A stretch of DNA of 64,000 bases from Morinoia aosen (Eukaryota > Arthropoda > Malacostraca > Amphipoda > Talitridae), in the NCBI GenBank assembly GCA_030386875.1, contig CM059563.1, positions 44,112,102 to 44,176,101 on the forward strand, in the 5' to 3' direction. Made by a program: the position numbers and the translations under genes. The notes under the pieces are model-generated. The model was not told the origin of the DNA, made no database searches, and worked only from the letters and a program-made list of their open reading frames with translations. Shown here one piece after another: positions 10,446 to 21,302 of the stretch. Each line of letters opens with the position of its first letter. Position 1 is the stretch's first letter.

Positions 10446-12504
10446 CAATTGTTAAAATAAAGGACGTCTTGGTAGTGAAGTTTCCATTTTTTCAAAATTT
10501 TGGGATCAGCAAAGACAAATTTAATTTTTTGACCCAAGCTTTCGGCTAGATTAGCTCTAGCCGTCATCAGGGGAACGATGTATTTTCAAACAAAACCTCT
10601 TATGGTATCTGCGGGTATCTAGTATACAAAACATTTTTTTACATTTTTACATGCAAGCCGAAAATCATTGATCAAGGGCGACTGATGAGCATAGGAAGAA
10701 ACTGCGGGGGGACATCAAGATGACGATTAATTTTGTTAGGTTCCTAAACACTGTACATTGCTTCGACAATTTTTCGAGCGTATTAATTTTCAACATTTTA
10801 TAATATACATACATTTTCAAAATCAAAAGAATGGTTATCTTCTTCGGAATGCTAATAGACAAGGGATAACCTATTCTTCCTCTGCACATTCTTCGCAGGC
10901 TCATCAATTCGTTGTTAAAGATTTCTACCCGTTTCCCCAATGTAACATGCTTCACAATTTTTACATTATAATTTATACATAAGATTACTTTTTTCAGAAT
11001 TCTATCGTTTATCTTTAAGTCTGATTAGGCTGTTTTTTATCGTATTCGAAGATTTGAAAGCCAATTTAACATTGAATGGTTTTAAGATTCGCTGGACTCT
11101 TTCAGAACAACCTTTAATATACGGGACGCTTATATATTTCAGGGGGCGTTAGGAATTTTCGTTGCTTTATCGAAGTATGGGGAGGTTTTGATTATTTCCA
11201 CCAATCATTAGTCGGTTGCTATTACGTAGTTACGGAGGAAAATTATTCTATTTCAATAATTAATCCACTGTTGAAAGTTCTTAATTCAAATTTTGCTCAC
11301 TACAAATATTAACTGCTCTCTGATAAAGGGATTTTGCTACACTCCTCCTCTGTGATAAGGGATGATAACTGAAATAGTCTAAGTACCTGCCTGTGTTTGT
11401 TGGTTTCCGGTAGACCCGGAATTATAATCTATTATTGCTTAACCGATTAATTAATATATCTAAGTACGGGATGCATCCATTAATTTCTAATTCCATAGTA
11501 AATTATATGTTGGCGTTGAACCCATTGATATGCTGGAGGAATGTATCAGGCATATCTTCTGGTAGTGCAGTCAATATATCGTCAACGTAACGTTTCCAAA
11601 ACAGTGGCTGGCACGGGGGTGTTGATAGGAATTAATCCTCCATTGCTTGCATTGTTACCTCGGCCAACGCGACAGAGATAGGGGAACCCATTGGTGTTCC
11701 TTCTACTTGTTGATAAATTTTGTGATTCCATTAAAAATTATTAGATTCCAGGCATAGGTTGAGGAGCCGCAAAATAGCTTCAGTTGAAATCGGAGTTCCT
11801 TGAAGAGGTGAGTTGAAGTTCTGCAATTTTTCGGCGACACATTAATGAGCAAAATTTTGAGGTATACAAGTGAACAAACTCTTCACATCATAAGAAACTA
11901 GGATATAATTGTCCGGAACGTTGATTTCTTGCAAAAATTACTTGACTTGAAAGCTATTTTTTAGTTTTTGCGATGCCTCGTTTGTAATTGGGGTTAGGAT
12001 TCCCGATAAAAATTTGGCAACTTAATAAGTTGGTGAATCAATAAAAGATACGATAGGACGAATCGGGTAGTTTTCCTTGTGTGTTTTGATTAGCGCGTAG
12101 AATAGGGGGGTCACGCACTTGTTTACGTACAAGGCTTTACGCTATTAGTCGGTGAGTTCATTTTCATCTTTCAACTATTTTATTAGCTTGTTCACTTTCT
12201 TTACTGCTAAATAGGTTTTATTTTCGTTCATTATCCTATAGGTACTACTATTCGCTAAGTGATCAGCTATTTTTTATTCATAATCTCGTCGGTCAATAAC
12301 TACCAGCGAGTTCCCTTTATCTGCAGGTGCGATGACGATTGAGTCATCCTCTCTTAATTCTTTAATGGCAACTTTTTCTTTTCTAGATATATTCGTGACC
12401 CGCTAGCTACTTTGTAATGCAGTTATTACTCGGGAGCGAAGAACGGCTTTTTCTTCCTCTGGAACGGTTAGTTATCTAATTACAGTTTCCGTGTTGCCAA
12501 GGAA
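10446..12504 (-). pseudogene. PLE copy 2 (minus strand), truncated
   Basis: A direct tandem copy of 7856-9914, differing at only scattered bases (for example at 11472). It contains the terminal repeat, the GIY-YIG region and the RT, and breaks off at 12504 in the N-terminal part of the frame. There it joins a plus-strand terminal repeat at a short ATCA overlap. The shared TAA stop is at 11503-11505, exactly 2590 bp from that in copy 1. The short overlap at the join is what template switching during reverse transcription would leave. Confidence 0.75.
10539..10570 (-). ncRNA. Hammerhead-like ribozyme core, PLE copy 2
   Basis: Identical to the motif in copy 1, at the same place in the terminal repeat (2590 bp away), on the minus strand. 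The same caveats on the extra base and stem I apply. Confidence 0.45.
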
Positions 12505-12619
12505 TCAGTCGCCCTTGATCAATGATTTTCGGCTTGCATGTAAAAATTTAAAAAAATGTTTTGTATACTAGATACCCGCAGATACCATAAGAGGTTTTGT
12601 TTGAAAATACATCGTTCCC

Positions 12620-12651
12620 CTGATGACGGCTAGAGCTAATCTAGCCGAAAG
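12620..12651 (+). ncRNA. Hammerhead-like ribozyme core, upstream terminal repeat of PLE copy 3
   Basis: Plus-strand version of the motif in the terminal repeat preceding copy 3. CTGATGA is at 12620-12626 and GAAA at 12647-12650. Its position in the upstream repeat is where self-cleavage would release a 5' end of a tandem transcript. Confidence 0.45.
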
Positions 12652-15208
12652 CTTGGGTCAAAAAATTAAATTTGTCTTTGCTGATCCCAAAATTTTGAAA
12701 AAATGGAAACTTCACTACCAAGACGTCCTTTATTTTAACAATTGAGACAAGAAGGATAAGATGTGTACAAAGCCTCCTGTGAATTTTGCGAGTGTCACGA
12801 ACGCTTAGGAATTGCAAGGGAATAGCTCCGCTTCAACTTACGATGCAAGAAAAATGACATCATTCCCAAGTCGCTAAGGATTCGACCCCCAATTCGATCT
12901 GCTGAAGCCGTAGAATATTTTCGATAGACCGTCGCTAGAAAATGCTTAACGTTCATGATCAACGATGACCACAGAAGAATCAATTACAATCGGAAAAGAA
13001 TTGAATGCATTGAGTTAGAACTACAAGGAAAAATTACTATTGAATTATTAAACAGTCTCTAGTAAGCAGCAACGCTAAAACTGCAAAGAAAGTAACAATT
13101 TGAAAAATAACGTCTTAAAGAAAAGTATGATCAACTATCTCAATAGCAAAACCCTACCTTTTAAATGAATTGCGTAAAAAACTTGTCAAGCAAACATCTA
13201 ACCGAAGATTAGATTAAAATTTTGATGAAAGGGAAAAACTTTGCGCTCCCTCATTCTAAGAAAGATAAAATTGACTTCCTTGGCAACACGGAAACTGTAA
13301 TTAGATAACTAACCGTTCCAGAGGAAGAAAAAGCCGTTCTTCGCTCCCGAGTAATAACTGCATTACAAAGTAGCTAGCGGGTCACGAATATATCTAGAAA
13401 AGAAAAAGTTGCCATTAAAGAATTAAGAGAGGATGACTCAATCGTCATCGCACCGCAGATAAAGGAAACTCGCTGGTAGTTATTGACCGACGAGATTATG
13501 AATAAAAAATAGCTGATCACTTAGCGAATAGTAGTACCTATAGGATAATGAACGAAAATAAAACCTATTTAGCAGTAAAGAAAGTGAACAAGCTAATAAA
13601 AAAGTTGAAAGATGAAAATGAACTCACCGACTAATAGCGTAAAGCCTTGTACGTAAACAAGTGCGTGACCCCCCTCTTCTACGCGCTAATCAAATCACAC
13701 AAGGAAAACTACCCGATTCGTCCTATCGTATCTTTTATTGATTCACCAACTTATTAAGTTGCCAAATTTTTATCGCGAATCCTAACCCCAATTACAAACG
13801 AGGCATCGCAAAAACTAAAAAATAGCTTTCAAGTCAAGTAATTTTTGCAAGAAATCAACGTTCCGGACAATTATATCCTAGTTTCTTATGATGTGAAGAG
13901 TTTGTTCACTTGTATACCTCAAAATTTTGCTCATTAATGTGTCGCCGAAAAATTGCAGAACTTCAACTCACCTCTTCAAGTAACTCCGATTTCAACTGAA
14001 GCTATTTTGCGGCTCCTCAACCTATGCCTGGAATCTAATCATTTTTAATGGAATCACAAAATTTATCAACAAGTAGAAGGAACACCAATGGGTTCCCCTA
14101 TCTCTGTCGCGTTGGCCGAGGTAACAATGCAAGCAATGGAGGATTAATTCCCATCAACACCCCCGTGCCAGCCACTGTTTTGGAAACGTTACGTTGACGA
14201 TATATTGACTGCACTACCAGAAGATATGCCTGATACATTCCTCCAGCATATCAATGGGTTCAACGCCAACATATAATTTACTATGGAATTAGAAATTAAT
14301 GGATGTATCCCGTACTTAGATATATTAATTAATCTGTTAAGCAATAATAGATTATAATTCCGGGTCTACCGGAAACCAACAAACACAGGCATGTACTTAG
14401 ACTATTTCAGTTATCATCCCTTATCACAGAGGAGGAGTGTAGCGAAATCCCTTTATCAGAGAGCAGTTAATATTTGTAGTGAGCAAAATTTGAAGTAAGA
14501 ACTTTCAACAGTGGATTAATTATTGAAATAGAATAATTTTCCTTCGTAACTACGTAATAGCAACCGACTAATGATTGGTGGAAATAATCAAAACCTCCCC
14601 ATACTTCGATAAAGCAACGAAAATTCCTAACGCCCCCTGAAATATATAAGCGTCCCGTATATTAAAGGTTGTTCTGAAAGAGTCCAGCGAATCTTAAAAC
14701 CATTCAATGTTAAATTGGCTTTCAAATCTTCGAATACGATAAAAAACAGCCTAATCAGACTTAAAGATAAACGATAGAATTCTGAAAAAAGTAATCTTAT
14801 ATATAAATTATAATGTAAAAATTGTGAAGCATGTTACATTGGGGAAACGGGTAGAAATCTTCAACAACGAATTGATGAGCATGCGAAGAATGTGCAGAGG
14901 AAGAATAGGTTATCCCTTGTCTATTAGCATTCCGAAGAAGATAACCATTCTTTTGATTTTGAAAATGTATGTATATTATAAAATGTTAAAAATTAATACG
15001 CTCGAAAAATTGTCGAAGCAATGTACAGTGTTTAGGAACCTAACAAAATTAATCGTCATCTTGATGTCCCCCCGCAGTTTCTTCCTATGCTCATCAGTCG
15101 CCCTTGATCAATGATTTTCGGCTTGCATGTAAAAATTTAAAAAAATGTTTTGTATACTAGATATCCGCAGATACCATAAGAGGTTTTGTTTAAAAATACA
15201 TCGTTCCC

Positions 15209-15240
15209 CTGATGACGGCTAGAGCTAATCTAGCCGAAAG
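15209..15240 (+). ncRNA. Hammerhead-like ribozyme core, downstream terminal repeat of PLE copy 3
   Basis: Second plus-strand motif, in the downstream terminal repeat. Together with 12620-12651 it would bracket one unit-length RNA of about 2.6 kb if both cleave, as described for hammerheads in tandem repeats. Confidence 0.45.
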
Positions 15241-15447
15241 CTTGGGTCAAAAAATTAAATTTGTCTTTGCTGATCCCAAAATTTTGAAAAAAAGTATTGA
15301 GTGTACCCACGAAATCACGCTAGATTTCTTACTCTTTTCTATACTTTCTAGGCTAGTTTTTAGATAGATATATCCTATTAATCTTGACTCTGTATTTCGT
15401 TTTAAGTTGTACAATAGTACTTACTGCCTACTGTTTACTAATTTTGA

Positions 15448-18400
15448 ATGACTGATCACGCTGATATATTAGATGAAATCGACCCGGATCTCAATCATTT
15501 GAACAGAATATTTCCAAACCTAAACGACTCTGAAAACTGCAGATATACTAATATATCAAAATTCAACGAATCTATACGAATAACCCGGCAGGATTTTTCG
15601 CTACTGTGTTGGAACTGTAGGTCACTCTATCCAAAATTGGAAGAGATATAATGCACTATTACTGAACTTAAGTATACCTTAGATGTGATTAGCTTCACCG
15701 AAAGCTGGCTAGATGACTCGACCAAAGACATGATTAAATTTGAAAATTATCATAGTTACCATTCGCTACGAAAAAACAAGCGAGGCGGGGGCATCAGTAC
15801 ATTCATTTCTAAGCACATGGATTCGAGAATCATAGCAAGTGCAACACTGAATCAGGATCATATAGAATCATTATTCGTAGAACTCTCTAGAGATGGCAAA
15901 CGAATTGTGCTTGGAACGGTGTATAGGCCGCCTACAGCCTGTCCTATATCCTTCCTCAATGAGCTTAATCGAATTATTTCTCAGTTCAACAGGTCCTTCT
16001 ACAATGACATAATAATATGCGGTGACTTCAACTATGATTTGCTAAAACATGAAAGCTATGAACCAATCTCTAATTTCTTAAATGCATTTCATTCTAAATC
16101 TTTCCTTCCGATCATCACAAAGCCAACACGAATAACCTCAGAATGTGCCACGCAGCTTGACAATATCTTTATGACAGACCCAAGTGATTTTCTTGCTGGA
16201 ATAATTACTTCTGACTTATCAGATCATTTTCCAGTTTTTCTTATTAAGAAAAATGTCTATCTTGCGTGCACCAAAGCACGGGCTGAAACTTACTCATATC
16301 GTAAAATAAACGAATCAAATTTAGAAGAAATGCGCACCGTTCTAGAAGATTTAATGCCAACATTGCACATCACCCAACAAAACAATAATGCAAGGAGCAT
16401 TGATGAATCAGTAGTAAAGTTGACTGAAACTATAATGAACGCATACAATCAGTGTTGCCCAATTGTAACTCGTACAGTTACCCCGAAAAATAAACAAAAG
16501 CCCTGGATTACTAGAGACATCGTGATAAATATAAAGAAGCGCCAAGCGTACCTAGCCCTCCTTTGCGAAGGGCGAATATCTAGAGAAACATATAACCGAT
16601 TCAGAAACTATGTGACAAACCAGATAAGAACATCAAAAAAGAGCTACTTTACCCTCAAGTTTACTCAATTCAAAGCTGACGTTAAAAAGACTTGGCGCCT
16701 CCTTAACTCTTGTTATAAACCGAATAACGCCGAAAAAAAGAAAATTGGATATATCACTCAAGATAATGTAAAATACCATGAGAAGAATGAAATTGCTAAT
16801 CTCTTCAACAACTTCTTTGTAAACGTAGGGAAAACTATAGCCAATGGTATTCCAAGTGAACCTACTGATCACCTGGAATTTATGGATCATATTCGAGAAC
16901 ACAACTCCTTTTTCTTTACGCCTACAAACTCCTCCGATGTAATTGCGTGCATAAACAACATGAAAAATAAATCGAGTGGGTTACAAACGTTTCCAACTAA
17001 AATACTTAAAATAATTGCTGATATTGTGGCCCCGCTGATATCCAATATTATTAACCAGTCTCTCTTACTAGGCACTTTCCCGAACTCCCTCAAAGTTGCT
17101 AGAGTAACCCCTATCTTTAAAAATGGTGAAAAAACCTGTGTAAACAATTATCGACCTATCTCCATGTCACCAATTATTAGCAAGGTATTCGAGAAAATTG
17201 TGTATAAAAAAGTGTACTCTTATTTTGAACAAAAATCATTTCTCTATGATAAACAATACGGCTTTCGCTGTAAAAAATCAACAACACAGGCAATATTAAA
17301 TCATTTACAATTCCTTTATTCTAATATAGATAACGGAAAGACTGTCTTCTCTGTATTTCTTGACTTTCGAAAGGCATTCGATTGTGTGGACCATAACATA
17401 TTACTCTCGAAACTTCATTGTTATGGCATTCGTGGGGTTGCCCATGATTGGTTCAGATCATACCTAACAAATCGGAAGCAATACGTTGTCATTGACGACG
17501 CAAAATCGGACCCACAGAAAATTAGCCATGGAGTTCCACAAGGATCTGTTCTTGGGCCTCTCCTTTTTCTGATTTTTATCAATGATATTATTAAATCTAC
17601 ATCATTTTTTAAATTCATACTTTTTGCCGATGACAGTACGCTTTTTGCGGTCCCTCCGAACGAAAATCCCACTACGATTGCGGAGAGCATAAATAATGAA
17701 CTCCATAAGGTTTCACTGTGGCTTAAAGCTAATAAAATAAGCCTCAATATCGATAAAACAAATTATATTACGTTCTCATACAAGAAAAATATATCTCTAC
17801 CATCCATTAAAATTGGCGAAGGTGAAATCAAAGAAACCAACTCATGTAAATTTCTGGGCATCATAATAGATAAACATCTGACCTTCAAAGAGCACATCAC
17901 TCATATTAGTTCAAAATTATCAAAATCCATCGGAATCCTGAATAAAGTTAAAAATTTCCTGCCTGAAACAGCCTTCCTAATGCTTTATCGAACGCTCATT
18001 TCACCATACCTGCAATACGGAATAGTAGCATGGCATGGAACTGATAGAAATAAAACCAATATAATTTTTACTCTGCAAAAAAGAGCCATCAGAGCGGTAA
18101 AGAACCTAGAATATAATGCTCACACAAATGATTCATTCAAAAATTTACAAATACTTAAACTCTCGGATCTCTACAAAATCTCCATCTGCAATTTCATCTA
18201 CAAAATATTAGCTAATGATGGCGACAATAGCCTTCAACAGTTATTAACTGCGCAAACTGGTCATCACGGCCACTTAACACGAAATAAAAGTAAATTCATG
18301 CTTCCTTATTATTCAAAGGCCCGCTCGCAACATAGTATGGTAAATCTGAAGGAGATGACAGTTGTCGATTTTGTAAATTTCGATGCCTTAGCATAGTTAA

Positions 18401-19005
18401 TTAGATCGAAATAAACAAGTTTTCTTCTATGCACTTTTTGTCTCAAATGAGTATTTTATTAGTTATAGCGGTAAATGACTTACCGCAACTCCAGTCTTTG
18501 AAGCGGAAAGAAATTCTTTGATCGAGTTGTATGGCAATACTGCAATGGCGTCTCGCTTCCAGCGCTCTGTCTTAAAAGACGAAACCAAACCTACCGCTAT
18601 ACCTCGTTAAATACTCATTTGACGAAAAAAGTTTATGGATTAAAAGTTGTTTATTTCGATGTTATTACCATGTTTCAATCAAAAAAAATTCGAAAAACGA
18701 TGAGTAGCTGTTTATTCGAGCGCATTCGTCATCAATGACGAAACTTAACTTACCGCTATAAATCGTAAAATACTCATTTGAGACGAAAAAAGAACAGAAG
18801 AAAACTTGTGTATTTTGATTCCATTAATTAGGTTCAGGCACCAAAAAGTGGAAAACCGACAACTGTCATGTCCTTCAGATTTACCCATAGTATACTATTC
18901 GTTGGAACTAAAACCTGGAACTCAATACCTGCGGAGATCCGTGAAAGTAATTCTTACAAGGTATTTAAAAGAAATCTTGAGTCTCACTTCTTATCAGAAT
19001 ACTAG
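15448..19005 (+). pseudogene. CR1/L2-group LINE ORF2 (endonuclease and RT), nearly intact
   Basis: ORF2 starts at 15448 and has one in-frame TAA at about 15649. It reopens and stays open from 15685 until MITE C2 begins at 18339, then resumes in the same frame after C2 to a TAG at 19003-19005. The N-terminal half is an apurinic-type endonuclease (CWNCRSL, FTESWL, GTVYRPP, CGDFN, SDHFPV). The RT follows: VTPIFKNG, NYRPIS, VFLDFRKAFD (about 17350), GVPQGSVLGPLLF (about 17530) and the catalytic FADD (near 17623). The part after C2 holds the LINE C-terminal motif GTKTWNSIP. There is no RNase H. The enzyme nicks DNA and copies the LINE RNA at the nick. Two lesions (one stop, one MITE) in about 1000 codons indicate a young copy. 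Confidence 0.85.
18339..18885. mobile_element. MITE family C (copy C2) in the LINE ORF2
   Basis: A 547-bp element from GGTAAATCTGAAGGAGATGA to its inverted copy ending in CCTTCAGATTTACC, flanked by the exact 8-bp repeat CATAGTAT (18331-18338 and 18886-18893). It has the same length as C4 and C6. It splits the LINE ORF2 near its C-terminus; the frame continues on the far side. Confidence 0.92.
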
Positions 19006-19551
19006 TCGTGTAAGATCACCAAGTCAAATCCTGCCTCCTACAGGTCTGGTCCTAATAATGCTATTTGCCACGAGTAATATCGCCGATTTTCAGTCTGCTC
19101 CCAAATCGTTATCGAATATACTGTTAAATATTGTCCATATGACCTATATTGTAAAATTAAACATCAATATCGAGTTCATTATCCTGTTGATCAGTCTAAT
19201 GCGAAACTAGGCTAAGTGAATTAGGTTAAACATTATTGTACGCCCTAGAATAATGTAATGATAGGATGCCCTAGAAGTCGCTGAACTTATTCGGGCCCAC
19301 AGGTAGCTATACTCAACTCTGACCATTGTATTAGACTTAAGAAACATTCTACCTCTGTATCTCCTGTGGTAAATAAATTGTTTGTTTAAATTGTTTAAAT
19401 TGTTAGTCACTAAACCTACCGCTATAATTCGTAAAATACTCATTTACGACGGAAAGTGCATAGAATAAAACATGTTTATTTCGATCTAATTCACTATGTT
19501 TAGGATTCTAAAAGTGGAAATTCGATTCCCGGTTAATCCTCAGAATTTACC

Positions 19552-19886
19552 AGAGAAAGGGCACAGAAGAAAGGGGAAGAGAAAGGGCACAGAAGAAAGG
19601 GGAAGAGAAAGGGCACAGAAGAAAGGGGAAGAGAAAGGGCACAGAAGAAAGGGGAAGAGAAAGAGCACAGAAGAAAGGGGAAGAGAAAGAGCACAGAAGA
19701 AAGGGGAAGAGAAAGAGCACAGAAGAAAGGGGAAGAGAAAGAGCACAGAAGAAAGGGGAAGAGAAAGGGCACAGAAGAAAGGGGAAGAGAAAGGGCACAG
19801 AAGAAAGGGGAAGAGAAAGGGCACAGAAGAAAGGGGAAGAGAAAGGGCACAGAAGAAAGGGGAAGAGAAAGGGCATAAAAGGAAAG
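19552..19886. repeat. Purine-rich satellite, middle part
   Basis: About twelve 26-bp units (GGGCACAGAAGAAAGGGG plus AAGAGAAA) that continue the array broken at 5881 by MITE C1. It is broken again at 19886 by MITE B1, whose left target duplication AAGGAAAG is 19879-19886. Confidence 0.93.
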
Positions 19887-21094
19887 GGTCAATATTGAAT
19901 TTAATATTGTCAACAACTGTAATAATTTCATTTCGAAATTTAGATAATTGGAGACATTTTAAAACGTTTTACACGAATGACACTGTGCTCGGAAATGCTT
20001 AGTTTTCGAAATATAACAAATAACGTTCAGGTAAGAATAGCATTAATGACAGGGTCAATGTGAAGTTTCATGCAATCACGGAAATTGATAATTATATTCC
20101 AAGCAATCACTAAAGGAACCCATTTAAGAACGTTTTTCATGAACGACATTCCGCTCGCTGATGCGTTATTTTCGAATTATTGAACTTTCAAGTTGGCCGT
20201 CGCGCGCCCAAGGAAGCGAGCGTAATTTAATTAAAAACGGAAGCTAACCCCCTAATACAAACGTAAAGAGGTTGGGTCGTGAGGGGTAGCCACAGTTCTT
20301 TTAGTGAAAAGTATAAATAAAGCTTCTAAACCACCCATTAGGGTGACGACCGCAATCTTGTTTACATCGGGACCACCATGGGCGCCGCCATTTTGAACCC
20401 GATGTCAACAAGATTGCGGTCGTCACCCTAATGGGTGGGTTAGAAGCTTTATTTATAATTTTCACTAGAAGAACTGTGCCTCCCCCTCACGACCCAACCT
20501 CTTTACGTTTGTAATAGCTTCCGTTATTAATTAAATTCCGTTTCACGCGCTCGCTTCCTTTGGCGCCAAGGCCAACTTCAAAGTTCAATTATTCGAAAAT
20601 AACGCATCAGCGAGCAGAATGTCATTCATGTAAAACGTTCTGAAATGTGTTCCTTTAGTGATTCCTGGGATCGGCATTATTATTTTCCGTGATTGCATGA
20701 AACTTCACATTGAACAATGACAGTTCCAAAATGGCTTTCCCGGCGTTTGGTGGACGCGGGCAACGCGAAGTTTCTTTGCGGGAGACATCGGCCTCGGTAC
20801 GGTTATAGTTGTTATTTATGTTGACTTAGATTAGTTTATTTAACTAACCTAACTTTACCTAACCTAACCTCATCTCACCTATCGTTACGTCAAAACCGTA
20901 TTTCTGCTTATTCGCGTGTCAGTTTGTTTAATTTTATTAACGACGTTCCTATAACTTCAAAGTGAAATATCTTGAAAACTAAGCATTTGCGAGCACTATG
21001 TCATTCGTGTAAAACGTCTTCAATTATACCTTATTACCCATATGCGGCCACGAAATTATTGAAATCGTTGACAACATTAAAATCAATATTGAGC
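19887..21094. mobile_element. MITE family B (copy B1), holding MITE A2
   Basis: Starts GGTCAATATTGAATTT and ends with the inverted AATCAATATTGAGC, flanked by the exact 8-bp repeat AAGGAAAG (19879-19886 and 21095-21102). Without A2 and its duplication it is about 537 bp, almost the size of B2 (540 bp). It includes a short CCTAA-rich stretch near 20850 that is also found, inverted, in B2. No coding capacity. Confidence 0.9.
20053..20715. mobile_element. Foldback MITE, family A (copy A2) in B1
   Basis: A 663-bp element from GGTCAATGTGAAGTTTCATG to CATGAAACTTCACATTGAAC, flanked by the exact 8-bp repeat AATGACAG (20045-20052 and 20716-20723). Removing it with one duplication restores a continuous family B sequence matching B2 (GGTAAGAATAGCATTAA...), which confirms both edges. 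Confidence 0.93.
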
Positions 21095-21302
21095 AAGGAA
21101 AGGGTGAAAGGAAGAGAAAAGGCATAAAAGAAAAGGGTGAAAGAAAGAGAAAATGCATAAAAGGAAAGGGCGAAAGAAAGAGAAAATGCATAAAAGGAAA
21201 GGGTGAAAGGAACAGAAAAGGCATAAAAGGCAAGGGTGAAAGGAAAAGGAAAGGTGAAAAGAAGAGAAAAGCCAAAGAAGAAAGAGAAAGAAAAGGCAAA
21301 TA
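21095..21302. repeat. Purine-rich satellite, right part
   Basis: About five or six 33-bp units of the type GGAAAGGGTGAAAGGAAG plus AGAAAAGGCATAAAA. They continue the array after MITE B1 and end near AAAGGCAAATAACAC. Units differ from those on the left, so the array was heterogeneous before the MITEs landed. Confidence 0.9.

Larger units (their letters stand above)
7856..15292. mobile_element. Penelope-like element (PLE) cluster, three copies in one insertion
   Basis: The 7437-bp insertion lies in the LINE spacer between two exact 12-bp direct repeats, AGTATTGAGTGT (7844-7855 and 15293-15304). It contains two tandem minus-strand copies (7856-10445 and 10446-12504) joined to one plus-strand copy (12505-15292). 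Copies 1 and 2 are offset by exactly 2590 bp and nearly identical. A terminal repeat of about 200 bp (the pLTR) flanks the plus copy at 12505-12744 and 15097-15292 and also opens each minus copy. Tandem and inverted partial copies with direct terminal repeats are typical of PLE insertions. RT and GIY-YIG motifs are readable in every full copy, but with many stops. Confidence 0.85.
12505..15292 (+). pseudogene. PLE copy 3 (plus strand) between direct terminal repeats
   Basis: Flanked by terminal repeats at 12505-12744 and 15097-15292. The plus-strand frame has the RT motifs VSYDVKSLFTCIP (near 13890), GTPMGSP (near 14090) and YVDD (14190-14201), then RKPTNTG (near 14370). The GIY-YIG segment ACYIGETGRNLQQR (14829-14870) lies in the same frame as YVDD. 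Stops in this frame include the TAA at 14274-14276, shared with copies 1 and 2. No intact protein can be made. The shared stops mean the three copies derive from one already defective template, or were duplicated after decay. Confidence 0.8.
6273..19410 (+). mobile_element. CR1/L2-group LINE, interrupted by a PLE and a MITE
   Basis: A nearly full-length non-LTR retrotransposon. It has a 5' untranslated region (6273-6458), ORF1 (6459-7397), a spacer, ORF2 (15448-19005 with interruptions) and a 3' region ending in TTGTTTAAATTGTTTAAATTG near 19405. The left edge is set where the host MITE sequence stops at 6272 and the right edge where it resumes at 19411. A Penelope-like cluster (7856-15292) lies in the spacer between the two ORFs and MITE C2 lies in ORF2. 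Without these inserts the LINE is about 5.1 kb. Having ORF1 and ORF2 nearly open suggests a fairly recent insertion. Placement in the CR1/L2/Daphne group rests on the ORF1 type and the absence of RNase H. Confidence 0.8.
5882..19551. mobile_element. MITE family C (copy C1), split by a LINE
   Basis: The element begins GGTAAATGTTGAGGATTAAC (5882) and ends with the near reverse complement GTTAATCCTCAGAATTTACC (to 19551). It is flanked by the exact 8-bp repeat AGAGAAAG (5874-5881 and 19552-19559) inside the purine satellite. Its own sequence is only 5882-6272 plus 19411-19551 (about 530 bp); the rest is a 13.1-kb LINE insertion. Compared with intact copies, about 15 bp are missing at the LINE junction (after GAGCGCATTCGT and before TAAACCTACC), so the LINE insertion seems to have deleted a little target DNA. 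Confidence 0.85.

Noticed and set aside
10207-10982. Short open frames (62-96 codons) that recur at 8168, 10665, 10758, 12795 and 14824
   Set aside because: They are frame fragments of the degenerate PLE copies, out of frame with the RT and GIY-YIG motifs or on the opposite strand.
16633-17747. Minus-strand open frames of 86-108 codons
   Set aside because: They are reverse-strand shadows of the LINE ORF2, which carries clear endonuclease and RT motifs.
19496-20002. Open frames of K-G-E-E-R-G-R repeats and their reverse-strand partners
   Set aside because: The same purine satellite as at 4861-5881, running across the end of MITE C1 and into MITE B1.
20815-20875. CCTAA-rich stretch, possible interstitial telomere repeat
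   Set aside because: It is short, irregular and part of MITE family B; B2 has the same stretch in inverted position.
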